Numbered from the stretch's first letter, positions 32,627-42,600 are shown. The stretch: DNA of 64,000 nucleotides from Rhipidocladum racemiflorum (GCA_036346355.1 CM070572.1:7757001-7821000); one strand, 5' to 3'. The notes: generated by a model from the sequence alone, not told the origin. Made by a program: numbers and translations.

Positions 32627-33293
32627 TATCGGCGATTGGAGAACGGGCTCCGTCGAGCTTACTTGTTGAATGAGGATCAACCAAAGCCCCTTTCTGTCAA
32701 AGGTGTAACGTCGAAGACGTGGGAGACGGTCCACTAGAACAGACATAAACACAAGGATTTTATCCTGGTTCAGGCCTCTCACGGTTGAGATAATAGCCCT
32801 ACGTCCAGTCGCCTAGAGGCGTTTCTCTGTATTAGATTGAAGGATACGAATACATCGATCTCGCAATGGGATGCCCCTCTCCTTGTTGTTGGAGGGGGCT
32901 TAAATACAAGGTATCGTGGTACATACATGGTAACTGCCTCCTAAAATCATGCTAGTTGCCATTTTGGACGTGTCCTTGATTCTCGCCATACTTGAATTTC
33001 TGGTGTAACCACCACTTTCATGTTTTATTGGTTGACCACGTCCTTCGGCGATCTCCGAGGGTCCCTTTGGTCCTGGTTCGACCGCCCCGTAGCCTCGTCG
33101 AGCACGTTTGTTCGTGCGCGCCTTTAAAGCTCGTAGCCGAGCACTTTTTGCCAAGGCATAGCGGGTATGCCCGTGTCCGAGCATGGGGGTGCTCGGGACC
33201 CATCCTTGGGTACCGCGTCCGAGGATGTTTATGGTCGGTGAGTGCATGACCGTCGGGGCAGAATAGTCCTTATGAATATCCCAATCCCCGACA
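32627..33293 (-). repeat. Right LTR of the Gypsy-like element
   Basis: 667 bp. On the minus strand this is the 5' LTR, next to the primer-binding site. Its plus-strand left edge reads TATCGGCG instead of TGTCGACG. Confidence 0.92.
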
Positions 33294-34212
33294 ATTACCG
33301 GCAAGAGAGCTTCGGTTAAAAGAAAACTGCTTTTGGACGAAGAAACCAGCTCACATTAGCAGAAGGTTCTTATGCTGATCACGCTGCTCCCATTTCATTG
33401 CGTTTCCCTTTTGTTCTTTGCATCGTTGTTCGCTATGTTAAACCTTACTTACAGCGACCCACTGATTGCAGGAACCTTTACTCACACCGAACAGATGTTA
33501 CGAACTATATGATGGTCCATGCTATTTTGCCTTCCTCAACGACATAATATCTACCTGTCATACTCCCCGTCCTGGTTATATATATATATATATATGTATG
33601 TATATATATATATATATGTATGTATACATATATCTGTATGTATATATGTATGCATATGTATGGAGTAGCCTGCTTCATCTATTTTGTAACCTCCCAGCCT
33701 TTCACGTATCAGGCTTTACTAACCGTGTTCCTTATCTCTTGGACCAGCCAACCTAATAGACATAAACCTTTGTGCTTCCTATCCTATCTTTTGCCTTCGA
33801 TCAGCACCTTATATGTGTATTTAGCTGTTCCAAAACATCTACTTCATCTATCGGCATACGTGTTTTGTGCATACTATGATATATGAATATTTTATAGTCA
33901 TGTTATCACTCAACTCTAAAACTGCTCTCTCGGCCTCTATGATCAAATTAGAACAGTTATCTACATATGCTATACGCTGCTTTTGTTGAACATGACCAAA
34001 TTATTGTATATATCTATTGTATCAAGGTATGCTATACTATTGCAGAATGTTAGCTTCACCGATGCTTTTTTCTTCCTAGATTACATATGCCCACAGATAG
34101 TTCCAACGCAGCTCTTAATTTCAATCCATTCCCTATCTCTTTATACATTTCCCTGTACTAACTATAGTCATTTACTTGATCGATCAGTAGCAATTAACAA
34201 CCTGTCCAAAAC
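33294..34212 (+). other. Right part of the Helitron body
   Basis: Directly after the Gypsy-like element the sequence continues a disrupted exon with a basic C-terminus (ITGKRASVKRKLLLDEETSS, then stop at about 33356). Behind it lies AT-rich DNA with a TA/TATG microsatellite at 33579-33660. The basic tail recalls the end of plant Helitron RPA1-like proteins, but the match is short. Confidence 0.4.
33579..33660. repeat. TA/TATG microsatellite
   Basis: Runs of TATATATA broken by TATGTATG over about 80 bp. Confidence 0.9.
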
Positions 34213-34241
34213 GGCGCGGCGTAGCGCGCCATACTGCCTAG
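34213..34241 (+). other. Helitron 3' terminus (hairpin + CTAG)
   Basis: Six-base stem GGCGCG/CGCGCC, 11 bases to the end, CTAG followed by host T at 34242. This is the diagnostic structure for rolling-circle termination. Confidence 0.88.
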
Positions 34242-34371
34242 TTATTCATTAAATTTTAATCGCTTACCAATACCACATTTGTTTGTCGAATGTATACCTT
34301 TTTTTTCATGATAATGGTATATACTGCACATCACTTACAAATGATTGTAGAAATTACTCCTTCAATACATA

Positions 34372-34719
34372 CTCTCTCCAGTTTGATAATATCTGTCGCT
34401 GGAGCATTTTGAGACGGGTGTGAGAATATTAGACGTTGGAGATGCGTGCATGCAGCTGCATTCAAACCACCACTCTGTCACGCGTGCTGCATGCAATCAA
34501 GTTATGAATTGCTGCATGGAGACGAGAGCTTTGCACACCTCGCGCAGGAGATGAACCAATGCATGTAACTTTCACATTTAAGTATTCATTTAACCAGGCT
34601 TCGAACTGCGTAGGGAGGCCTGGATAGCTGGGCACAACCATCTGAGCTACAAGCATTTACTCATTTCTTGGTATGTGAGATTATGTCTAAAATGACAGAT
34701 ATTATCAAACTGGAGGGAG
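34372..34719. mobile_element. Stowaway-type MITE carrying a SINE
   Basis: Ends CTCTCTCCAGTTTGATAATA and its inverse GATATTATCAAACTGGAGGG, flanked by TA on both sides (34370-34371, 34720-34721). It is longer than usual for the family because of the tRNA-like insert described separately. Confidence 0.85.
34410..34654 (-). mobile_element. tRNA-derived SINE
   Basis: Read on the minus strand, the segment begins CTTGTAGCTCAGATGG (RNA polymerase III A box) and about 50 bp later has GCAGTTCGAAGCCTGG (B box), the promoter of a tRNA gene. The body then continues about 170 bp without tRNA similarity. This is the layout of a plant SINE such as the Au family. A short GCATTT repeat at both borders may be the target duplication. 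It is not a functional tRNA gene because it lacks the foldable arms. Confidence 0.55.
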
Positions 34720-34721
34720 TA

Positions 34722-36636
34722 CATAGCTAGCTAATTAATGATATGGACACCGTTGATTAGCCAGAGTGCCAGGTTTGAAAAATTGATAAATATAGCTCAA
34801 AAATCACTATTTTTTATCGTATTGACCCGACTTAAGATTTGAAGCCAATCCAATTCAAATTCAAAATTTTTTTTGGAAATTTTAGAAAAAAAAATTATCG
34901 AAAAGTGTTATAAATTTTTTTGTGAGAATATGAGGCAATGCTAATGATGCTGTAAAAATTTTAGATGATGATAAGACCTATGTATTTTTCTAAAATTCTG
35001 ACAATGCTTCTATCTTTGTATATGCTTTTCTGTTTTTTATTTTCCAGGGGCAATAAATGAAGTCTAATATTTTTCGATCATGATCAAGCCTGTAAAGTTT
35101 TATAAAAACCTGATAAGACACTATTTCTTTTCATTAATTATTATTTTTTATTTTTCAGAACCACTAAATGAATTAAAAAAATTATTAAAATTTCTCTACG
35201 GTGTTTTATAGATTGATTGGGATTTATTAATATTTTGAGAGGTGCTTCTGTGCTCTTCTTTTTTAAAGTTGCACAAATATTAAAGCATTAATGAATGGTA
35301 GATGAGGATTACTTACCCCTTCGTTTGCTTCAAGATTTATGCAAAATTGTATTGGGAGGAAAAGCATAGAAGCATTGCTCTAATATTTTATGCAATTTTG
35401 TTACAATTTTTCTTGAGGAATTTTTCTTTTAAATAATAATATTTTATCAATATTTACAGAAATAATATGCCGAAAATAAAAATAGCAAAACTACCCCCCT
35501 GTGTCCATTTGAATTGGCGACATGGTCCTATGTCCATTTCAAATGGCGACAGGGGGTAAAATCGGAATAGGAGCCCCACACAGGCAGCAGGGGATGCCCC
35601 CTGTCGCCATTTCAACTTCAAACTCGTTCGGTTTCTGCCGATTTTCGATCGGTTTTTATCAATTTTCCACAGGTGGAAAATCAATTTTTGATTTTTGAAA
35701 CCCTGCAGAGTGAGCACTTCTAGGCTCGAGCAAACTATCCTTGGCGTTCCCAAGAACCAATCCGGTTCTCCCGTTCTGATCCTGTCCGTATCTCATAAGC
35801 CACTCTGAAACCCAAAACCCCATGCTTTCAAGTTTCAATGATGTGATGCGATTAATGGCTAATGTAGCTATCCAATGGGGAAACATTCATAACTTAAAAC
35901 ACAAATTTCCTTCTCTTTTTCTCCCTGACTTCTTCCTAGCTTTCCTTGCGCAACTTACTATTTCCAACTTCTGGGCTCCTCGCCAACAACCGTGAAGAAT
36001 TCCATGGCACTGAACAACGCTTTGAGTATGTGAAGGCTGGCTACTGTTGAGGGTTCGACGAAAGAGTCGTCGTTTTAAACTCGATGAGGTGCTTCTAGAA
36101 TTCTGAAGTCTCCGAGCCATGGAAATGGTAGCCCTGCCTTTCTTGCTTCACCTACCACTATTCAGGCAGGTGGCCACCATCTGAACCGGCCATGCGTCGA
36201 TGGTGCAGCTCTCGCAATTGGGGTTTGTATAGTTCGTCCAGAGGATATTCTCTTCATATGGTGTATATCCCCTTTTGATGATTAACAGTTAGAGCTAAAA
36301 AACTTGTGTCGGAATTGGACCCGCTGGTCTTCAGACACCGGAGATTGCAGTGCAGACAAAAGTCAAATTATACTCAAAGCTACGGCGCATGTGATTAACA
36401 AGAGTGCGCGACGATTTTTGCGTGTTATTAACGCGAGTAGTACTTCATCACCAGCCAAATGAAATGATCAAGGTGGTTACCCCGGTTGAACCGTTGAAGT
36501 CTTGGAAGCCATTGGCCAGTTAAATTGACGAGTCAGAATTTCGTCTCCGCTTGAGCAAAAGATGGCTTTAAGACAGTCTGCAACATATGACATATTTTTA
36601 CAAACTACAAAGCGACGCTTATATACTCATCATGAG
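34722..36636. other. Intergenic DNA with decayed repeats
   Basis: 34770-35230 is AT-rich and resembles the interior of the hAT element at 57129-58622 (AAATGAATTNAAAAATT followed by TTTCTC..GTTTTATAGAT). A small MITE is at 35239-35382. 35470-35640 contains repeated CATTTNAAATGGCGACAGGG motifs in both orientations. Two minus-strand frames (35887-36120, 35659-35886) are not recognised and are left unannotated. Confidence 0.4.
35239..35382 (-). mobile_element. Small (about 140 bp) MITE family, copy B
   Basis: Ends GGTGCTTCTGTGCTCTTC and GAAAAGCATAGAAGCA are inverted repeats. The reverse complement aligns along its length with 10253-10392. Confidence 0.7.
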
Positions 36637-36990
36637 CAGGGTTAACATTTTCGCTTTACACTTAAAAATCGAATTCCGCCGGTAACGAAATATCGCGAAA
36701 ATCGCTCGAAATTCGTCCAAAACCGATCGGTTTGCGAAGTCAAATAGCCGGTCAAAATTAGCTCGAAATAATTTGAAAACCGATCGGTAATCTCGATTTT
36801 CGAGTGAAATTGTCGAAATTCGACCTGTTTGATAGAAAATCGTGGACCTAATGGAAAAATAGAAAAAAGGACAAGAAAAAACAGAAAAAATTGTGAAAAA
36901 TTATAAAAATTGTGGAAAATTATAATAGCACAACTATGGAAGAATATAAAAAATTTCAGCATGACCTTTGCTATATTTTAGATAATCTCA
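36637..36990. mobile_element. Truncated relative of the hAT element at 57.1-58.6 kb
   Basis: It starts CAGGGTTAACATTTTCG and continues with the same CGATCGGTTT / TCGAAATTCG-rich subterminal sequence seen at both ends of 57129-58622. No matching right terminus is found, so this is a one-ended remnant. It sits directly upstream of the MGCGGSK gene. Confidence 0.6.
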
Positions 36991-37060
36991 AGTTGCAACA
37001 ATATATCAACAATAATAACATTTCATTTCAATACCGTCGCCGGCGTCGCGAGCGCCGGCC

Positions 37061-37591
37061 ATGGGTTGCGGTGGCTCGAAAGAGGACGTGGCCAATGGCA
37101 ACAAGCTCTTCCGGAGGAAGTCCACCGTATCCGCCGGCGAGGCCAAGGCCGATGTCGAGGTGACGTCGGCCGAGAAGCCTGTCAACGTCGTCATCGAGGG
37201 GACGAAAGAGGAGGAGGAGAAGGTGGTGCTCAAGAAGGATGTCACCGATGACGCCGCTGCCACTGCCGCTGCCACAGTGACCGAGACGGTGGCGATGGCG
37301 GAGCAACCACCTAAGAAGGAGGAGCTGCCCCAGTCGACCATGGTTGACGCGGCCGTGGTGGTGGATGAAGCTAAGGTTGACGAGGCAAAGAAAGTAGTAG
37401 TAGTCAAGGAGGAGGAGAGGGTTGGGGAGACCAAAGTCGAGGAAGAGGAGGAATCATCTCCCGCTCCGACAAATGAGGATGGTAAGTTCAATTAGCATCT
37501 TTAATCTTGAGCTCTTTTACGGTACAATAAATATAATAGAAACCATTTATTTTTTTTCAATCCAGTGGATCAAATCAATGGCTATATCTAA
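37061..37591 (+). CDS. Small acidic, probably N-myristoylated protein (MGCGGSK type)
   Basis: Exon 1 is 37061-37481, with donor GATG|GTAAGT. A short AT-rich intron (37482-37565) ends in CAATCCAG, and exon 2 is 37566-37591, giving 148 residues. If unspliced, the frame would stop at 37495 after 144. Gly2 followed by Cys3 in MGCGGSK is a classic N-myristoylation plus S-acylation signal, predicting plasma-membrane anchoring. The rest is low-complexity, rich in Glu, Val, Ala and Lys, with no cysteines and no known domain. The ATG has a strong context (GCCGGCCATGG). Grass genomes have similar uncharacterised proteins; the function is unknown. Confidence 0.75.
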
Positions 37592-37992
37592 TTACTACTA
37601 CCTAATATTATACTTTCTCCGGTTTTAGAGTAGTAGAAATAATCTACAAATCAATGGCTTTGACTTTTATCATACCCACTCTATGCACAGTAAAAATTTC
37701 TCCCGTAAAAATTCTCTTAATCTTTATTGAAGCAAAGACAACATGTCCAAATAATATCGCACCAATGCGCACGCCGCACACACAAAAGAAGAGGATGAAA
37801 TTATGCATGTGTATGCGATTTGCTCGTCTGCCCATAGTTCTGTCCCCCGTCTGAAAATAACACAAATGTGTTCCAAAAACTGCCAGAGCAAAATTTTCTA
37901 CACACATGTAACGATCCTGGAAAAGGACAGGATTCATTCATACGAGGTGAGGAAACCATTGCAAGCCTTGGACATCCATTGTCATCAGATGC

Positions 37993-38502
37993 TCACTCGT
38001 AAACGCCAACGAGAAGAATGCCGTATAGGAGTGTGGTGTTCCCAGGAATGTTACAGTCTCCTGTTAAAAATAGGTAGATGATCTGAATACATTTTGCATT
38101 TTACTGACGCTGTTTAATTAGAATGGATCTAGTCTGGATAGTTGGTGTAAGTCAAATGGCACAGCCGCATCCTAAGATGCTTATTATTCGCTAGTACGGA
38201 TACATATCGTAAAGCTTGGTCTGGTATCTAATTTCCGGAACTAAAGTTTGGGTTTTTTTTTTCGTTACCTGAGAAGCAACCTGCTGGTTTTTCCATACGC
38301 CAAAGTTGCACGTATCATGAGCTTGCGCTTTCCACCTGAAACAGCTTTGCAATGAAGTCATGACGCAGCTATGGAAACTAACAGTACTTAGCATAGGAAA
38401 GAGATGCCAATGCTTCTAATGTATGGCTAATAGTTGCCCAATTCTGACCATACCAACAAGCACGGGTTGCACACCAGCACCACCACGGATTCCCAGTTCG
38501 AT
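37993..38502 (-). pseudogene. 3' end of an FKBP-type peptidyl-prolyl isomerase gene
   Basis: Three exon-like blocks with good borders and matching phase: 38454-38502 (IELGIRGGAGVQPVLV), 38269-38335 (GGKRKLMIRATLAYG) and 37993-38060 (GDCNIPGNTTLLYGILLVGV then stop). GGKRKL.I...LAYG and GDCNIPGN-TLLYDI are the C-terminal half of thylakoid-lumen-type FKBPs (FKBP16-3-like). Inside the middle block an extra A in an A5 run (GGAAAAACC) throws the following GCFS segment out of frame. The N-terminal exons, transit peptide and most of the FKBP fold are not found upstream. It is a fragment unless the rest lies elsewhere. The extra A could also be an assembly error. Confidence 0.7.
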
Positions 38503-38666
38503 CTGCAAATGAAAGAAGCAAATAATCACTTCATATGCTTCCAATGCTTGTAGCTGCCGTCGAACACTGTCCCGTCAGTAAATCTTGCAGTGTAGTGTAC
38601 CATCCGACCAACAAGAAGAAACGAATTACTTCATATGAACTTCTAGCCTGTTTGATTAGAGAGTTA

Positions 38667-39180
38667 GGGTCTATTTGGATCCGTGCAGCTAATAGTTACT
38701 CCCTCTGTCCCACAAAGAGTGCATTTCTAGGATTTTTAAGACAGATTAGTGTGCAAGGTAAATGACTAATGTGACCCTCATTACTCCATACACAAGCATG
38801 CTGGTGCTTCGGTTTCCACAAGCACTTAAATGAGCATGCATACACTTACAGCTGGGCCCTACGGACTAGAAATGCACTCTTTGTGGGACAAAATTTGAAC
38901 ACTAGAAATGCACTCTTTGTGGGACAGAGGGAGTAGCTGCTAAAAATTAGCTGGAGTGGATCCAAACACCCCAGCTAATAGATCAGCTAACTATTAGCTG
39001 GGCACCCAGCTAATGGTTATCTTATTAGCTAGCCAAACCCAGCTAGGCAGCTAATAGCAGCTAATAGGTGGCATTTAACCAAAATACCCTTCGCGTCTAC
39101 CACCAATAACATTTAATAGTATGGGTATTATAGACAATAGCATCTATTAGACACATATTAGCTGGTGGATCCAAACACCC
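38667..39180. mobile_element. MITE with TTTGGATCC ends, split by a Stowaway
   Basis: The left end GGGTCTATTTGGATCC and the right end GGATCCAAACACCC are inverse. The interior is rich in AGCTAATAG, also in inverse. A complete Stowaway MITE sits 32 bp inside the left end. Similar AGCTAATA sequence continues to about 39245, so the right boundary is uncertain. The superfamily is unassigned. Confidence 0.6.
38699..38933. mobile_element. Stowaway MITE nested in another MITE
   Basis: 235 bp with ends CTCCCTCTGTCCCACAAAGA and its inverse, flanked by TA (38697-38698, 38934-38935). The right terminal repeat segment (CTAGAAATGCACTCTTTGTG) is present twice in a row. Confidence 0.92.
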
Positions 39181-39245
39181 TCCAACTAATAGTTAGCTAG
39201 CTAATATTAGCTATGAACTATTAGCTAGCTAACTATTAGCTGCTA

Positions 39246-39887
39246 ATACATAGATGACCTATAAAAATCGGTACCAGATAGTACGTCATGTATTCAGAGA
39301 ACGGAAGTGCTTCTTTTTTACAGAGAAAGAACAGCGTCAGAAAGTCTCAGGGCACGCAAGAAACCGTTCTCTCGGCACTGTCATTGATGAGCTCACCGCG
39401 CGGGGGCTGGGCGCCGGTGCCGACGGCGACATCGCAGTACCCGAGCCCTGACTTGACGGCTGTATAGTCGCACGGCTATAAACGATGCACGATTCGCCGC
39501 GCCAAGTCCTACGGGCTCCGATCCCTAACCAGGCCGGCATTGCTTTTTCGCGGTGCGCGGGCAGCAAAAACCCTAGATTTCAGCGGGCTAGGCCTCGAAA
39601 TCTGGGGAAACGAGACCTGCTGCTGCGACGGACGGACTGCCTGGGCCAGTGGACCGTCTCGAGCGCGGGCGCTGTACCCTCGGCACGACGCACCGTCCCG
39701 AACCCAACCGCGTGCCGGCCGTGGATGTCCGGAGACGACGTCGCGACGCGCCAAGTGGAGCGCCACATGCCCGCGTGGATCAGTACAAGGGGCCCCAGCG
39801 CGTATGCGGCGGCGGACGGCTTCTTCGCACGTGCCAGGCCAGCGCAACACCTAGCAGGGGGGCAAACCGCAAGTGCAACAGATGATC
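39246..39887. other. GC-rich intergenic block, no gene recognised
   Basis: 39480-39860 is strongly GC- and CpG-rich with open frames on all sides but no recognisable protein. It could be a CpG-rich promoter or first-exon remnant cut by the copia insertion that begins near 39888. Confidence 0.35.
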
Positions 39888-40632
39888 TGAGCTGTGATAC
39901 GCAGGGGCGGAGGAGCAGGTATGGCTGGGTATGGCACCTGCCATACCTGCTTCTGCGTAAATTCTTGATCTTTTAGACGCGTATTACGTTAGTAACACAA
40001 AATATTTATGAAATATTTACCTTGATGATTTCATGTGTGGATTTGAAAAATTATTTTAGCAAGATGTCCAGTAGATTGAACTCGAATACTTTGCTCCTTA
40101 TATACTCTGTATGAATTTTTTTGGCATTACGATATTGTTTAATATTCCATCCTACCGATTTTGCCGCATCATAATTTTACTCCGTCCTCCGCCATTATAA
40201 TACACCTACTATCGAAATGAGAATAGGATGATATCCTATTACCTTACCTTAAAATTGATGTTAAGATTAGGATAGGAGATGCACATGTTCAAAGAACAAT
40301 AACGGATAATAAAGGTATATAAAAATAATAATTTCGCCATATCAGAATTTTTTCCCGTCCTCCGCTACTGGTGATACGGATAGGATCTGATTCATGTTTG
40401 AAAAGAAATTATTTATTAGTGGGTGAATTCAAATTTATCTCTAGATATTTCTATTATATATTAGGTATTGTCTTGTACAAAAAAATCAATCTAATATAAG
40501 AGAGAGAGAGAGAGAGAGAGAGCACTCAGAGTTTTGCCTTCTATTTTGTCTGTACTCTCTGTTCTTGTTCGTGTGATCCTGTTAGCATGCGGTTGATTGA
40601 TGTGAATGAACGACTATATATGTTTTACAACA
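39888..40632 (+). repeat. 5' LTR of the old copia element, containing a hAT insertion
   Basis: The LTR starts TGAGCTGTGATACG, is interrupted by a 469-bp hAT element plus its duplicated 8 bp, resumes GTGATACGGATAGGATC and ends GTTTTACAACA. It carries a GA microsatellite at 40499-40522 that is only a short GAGAGA in the 3' LTR. Confidence 0.75.
39902..40370. mobile_element. hAT-type non-autonomous element in an LTR
   Basis: 469 bp with ends CAGGGGCGGAGGA and TCCTCCGCTACTG. A perfect 8-bp duplication GTGATACG lies at 39894-39901 and 40371-40378. Near the left end is a 36-bp perfect-arm palindrome (GCAGGTATGGC .. GCCATACCTGC). Confidence 0.92.
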
Positions 40633-40824
40633 CGTTATCAGCACGAAGCTCTACAAGACCGAAACCCTAGATCAATTTGAATTAAGCGTATGTCGTTCTA
40701 TATTATTTGCAAGTAGATCAATCTTGCTTTCTTGATACTAATCACATATCGATTTATTGTTGATCTGCATGCTGCTTGCACAGGGGATTGAGCTCATCAA
40801 GGCAAAGAAGTAAGCCATGCGGCA

Positions 40825-41260
40825 ATGCGCACTGTGATGGGGAGGCTGCGGTCGCTATCGTTGGAGGAAATCTCGCGGACGCTAGCGACGTCCATGTTGC
40901 ACGCATTCATGCTGGGTGAGCTCAAGGTTGCGACGTGGAGCTTATGCGGCAGCAACTTCATCGGCAAGGGTAGGCTTTGCTACGTCTACAAAGGACTTGA
41001 GCTGGAGAACGTCTCCCTAATCGATTACTGCTGCCAAGATGACCACTGGACGCTCATATACGAGTACATGGCAAGGAGCAGCCTCAAGCATCACCTCTTC
41101 AAGTATCTGCTGTCGAGCTTGCCATGGTCGACGCGACTCAAGATCACCGTAGGCGCGGCCAAGGGGCTGGCGTTCCTGCAATAGGCCGTCACGCCGGTGA
41201 TCTACTACGACTTCAAGGCGTCCAACATCCTGCTCAAGCCGCGCAGAGCTGCATGCTACT
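40825..41260 (+). pseudogene. Captured fragment of a receptor-like cytoplasmic kinase gene
   Basis: The frame begins upstream of the kinase part, then reads LGELKVATWS.. SNFIGKGRLCYVYKG (glycine loop), jumps over the ATP-binding Lys and alphaC region, and continues LIDYCCQDDHWTLIYEYM, HHLFKYLLSSLPWSTRLKI and VGAAKGLAFLQ. A stop is then followed by VIYYDFKASNILL (the catalytic loop; HRD Arg replaced). This is a PBS1-like RLCK-VII kinase. The HHLFK and LLSSLPW segments, usually split by an intron in these genes, are contiguous, suggesting capture from spliced RNA. It sits just behind the LTR and primer region of the copia element. Confidence 0.75.
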
Positions 41261-42029
41261 ACCGACCAACATGCATGCGTGCACACGCACATGTATGGCC
41301 ACGCATGCCTCACGTGCGACTAGTTGGATTGTGTTACCATTGAGACCAATCGACACTACTTCACCAATGAGCATCGGCTGCTCATCGCGTCTAGGCTGCA
41401 AGTTCAAGCGGGCCACGCCCTGAGTCCATGACACCTTCCACATGCGTGCCCATGTTCATGCATACTCTTTCCACATGTTGATGCATGGTCCTGCTGTTAA
41501 ACTAAGGAACCTTATGAAGCTTTCACAGGACAAGCAATTAGGAGCTGAGCCAGGGTGAACTATGCTGAAAACCTTTCACATTGGGAAGCAACACCTGCAA
41601 CACATCCCGAGGTCGATCAAGATTGTCTGTATTTTTTCATGATTAATTCATGCTGAAATGTATTTTCTATTGTTAAGTAATTCTGAAAATTGCTTGATAA
41701 TTAACAAAAAATTATAAAAACTGCTAGAAAAATTTCATATAGCACATTGAAAGCTCCATATATCTGGATTTATTGTTCTAACATAATTCTATATTTATAT
41801 ATGTTGAAATTTGTTTTCTATTATTTGGTAATTATGAAAATTGCTAAATAATTAGCAGAAAACTATGGAAATTACTAGACAAATTATAGAAAATTTTAGA
41901 TAATTATCTGTTGAATAGATATATACCAAACTTTACTGATTGAAAAGTAGGCATGCAATATAATGATTCTGTCAGTAGCAAAAGTTATTTTTTATAAATA
42001 AAAATAAAATATTTCGGACATCGCAAAAG

Positions 42030-42600
42030 GGGATTTATCGAGGTTGCCCTAAATGGCAACAATTACTTTACTCGGGCAATGAATACTGAGATTAATCTGA
42101 CAGCACAACTTTTGAGAGCTACTTATGCCCAACCTGAAGCTGGTACCCCTGCTCTTCTCGAAGCGGCCATGTATACAGTTTTGCACTTCCTAGGGCATCA
42201 TCTTCATATGGACCTGAAGGCCGAATATTTGATGGAAAAAGACCAGCTGATACTTTTGAATTCCATGAAGGAAAAATATATAACCAGTAAAGATTCATCC
42301 TATTGTCAGAAGCACAACACAAATGGATCCTCCAACGCTTTCAGGATTTTAAATCCTGTGGCAGCACACAACTTTGCCATGCACAAATTTATCACTAAAC
42401 TAACATTCTCTAACCAGAAAATTAGTGATACTAAAATGATTGGCAAGATATTATGCACCTTCCACTCCAATATGAGGATATTAATATAATAGTATCGTCA
42501 TACCAAGTACCAGAAGTACTCCGACCTTACATTCATTTTTGCTAGAAGCAGAAAAACGTGATGAACTCATGGTAAAGAATCATCATGTACCTAAAGGGAG
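42030..42600 (+). pseudogene. Gag remnant of the old copia element
   Basis: The frame 42079-42489 contains HLHMDLKAEYLMEKDQLILL and later FITKLTFSNQKISDTKMIGK. These correspond to HP-DLK-EYL-EKDPL-LW and F.ItSkL..cgekitd.dmleK of UBN2-type copia Gag proteins. Downstream codons continue the motif in other frames. The zinc knuckle is missing. Confidence 0.7.

Larger units (their letters stand above)
30390..33293 (-). mobile_element. Non-autonomous Gypsy-like LTR retrotransposon
   Basis: LTRs at 30390-31058 and 32627-33293 are nearly identical (TGTCG..CGACA; the right copy starts TATCG) and are bordered by a perfect duplication ATTAC (30385-30389, 33294-33298). On the minus strand the sequence next to the right LTR, GGGCGCCGTCCGTGGGGATC, matches the tRNA-Asp-type primer site of many plant Gypsy elements. 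Next to the left LTR is a purine tract GCCTCGGGGACTAGC. The 1.57-kb interior has no gag or pol and consists largely of tandem repeats, so the element must move with proteins from another copy. Confidence 0.9.
14815..34241 (+). mobile_element. Large Helitron, interrupted by two LTR retrotransposons
   Basis: The right end is a textbook Helitron 3' terminus: a GC hairpin (GGCGCG..CGCGCC, 34213-34230), seven spacer bases, then CTAG at 34238-34241 followed by T. The left end near 14815 reads CTCTATTATAGAGGGAGGG, close to the TCTCTA-type 5' end of plant Helitrons but lacking the first T. Excluding the nested LTR elements (15000-26414 and 30390-33293) the Helitron is about 5.1 kb. Inside it, 29487-29692 resembles the N-terminal part of a Helitron Rep/helicase, and spliced-looking exons occur near 29740-30310 and 33294. 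Most of the helicase is missing, so the copy is non-autonomous. The 5' boundary is less sure than the 3' one. Confidence 0.7.

Noticed and set aside
34588..34657. tRNA gene on the minus strand
   Set aside because: A and B box promoter motifs are present, but the acceptor and anticodon arms do not fold, and the sequence continues into a SINE body.
35659..36120. Two adjacent minus-strand frames as a small gene
   Set aside because: No recognisable family, no clear splice signals, and nearby sequence is repeat-derived.
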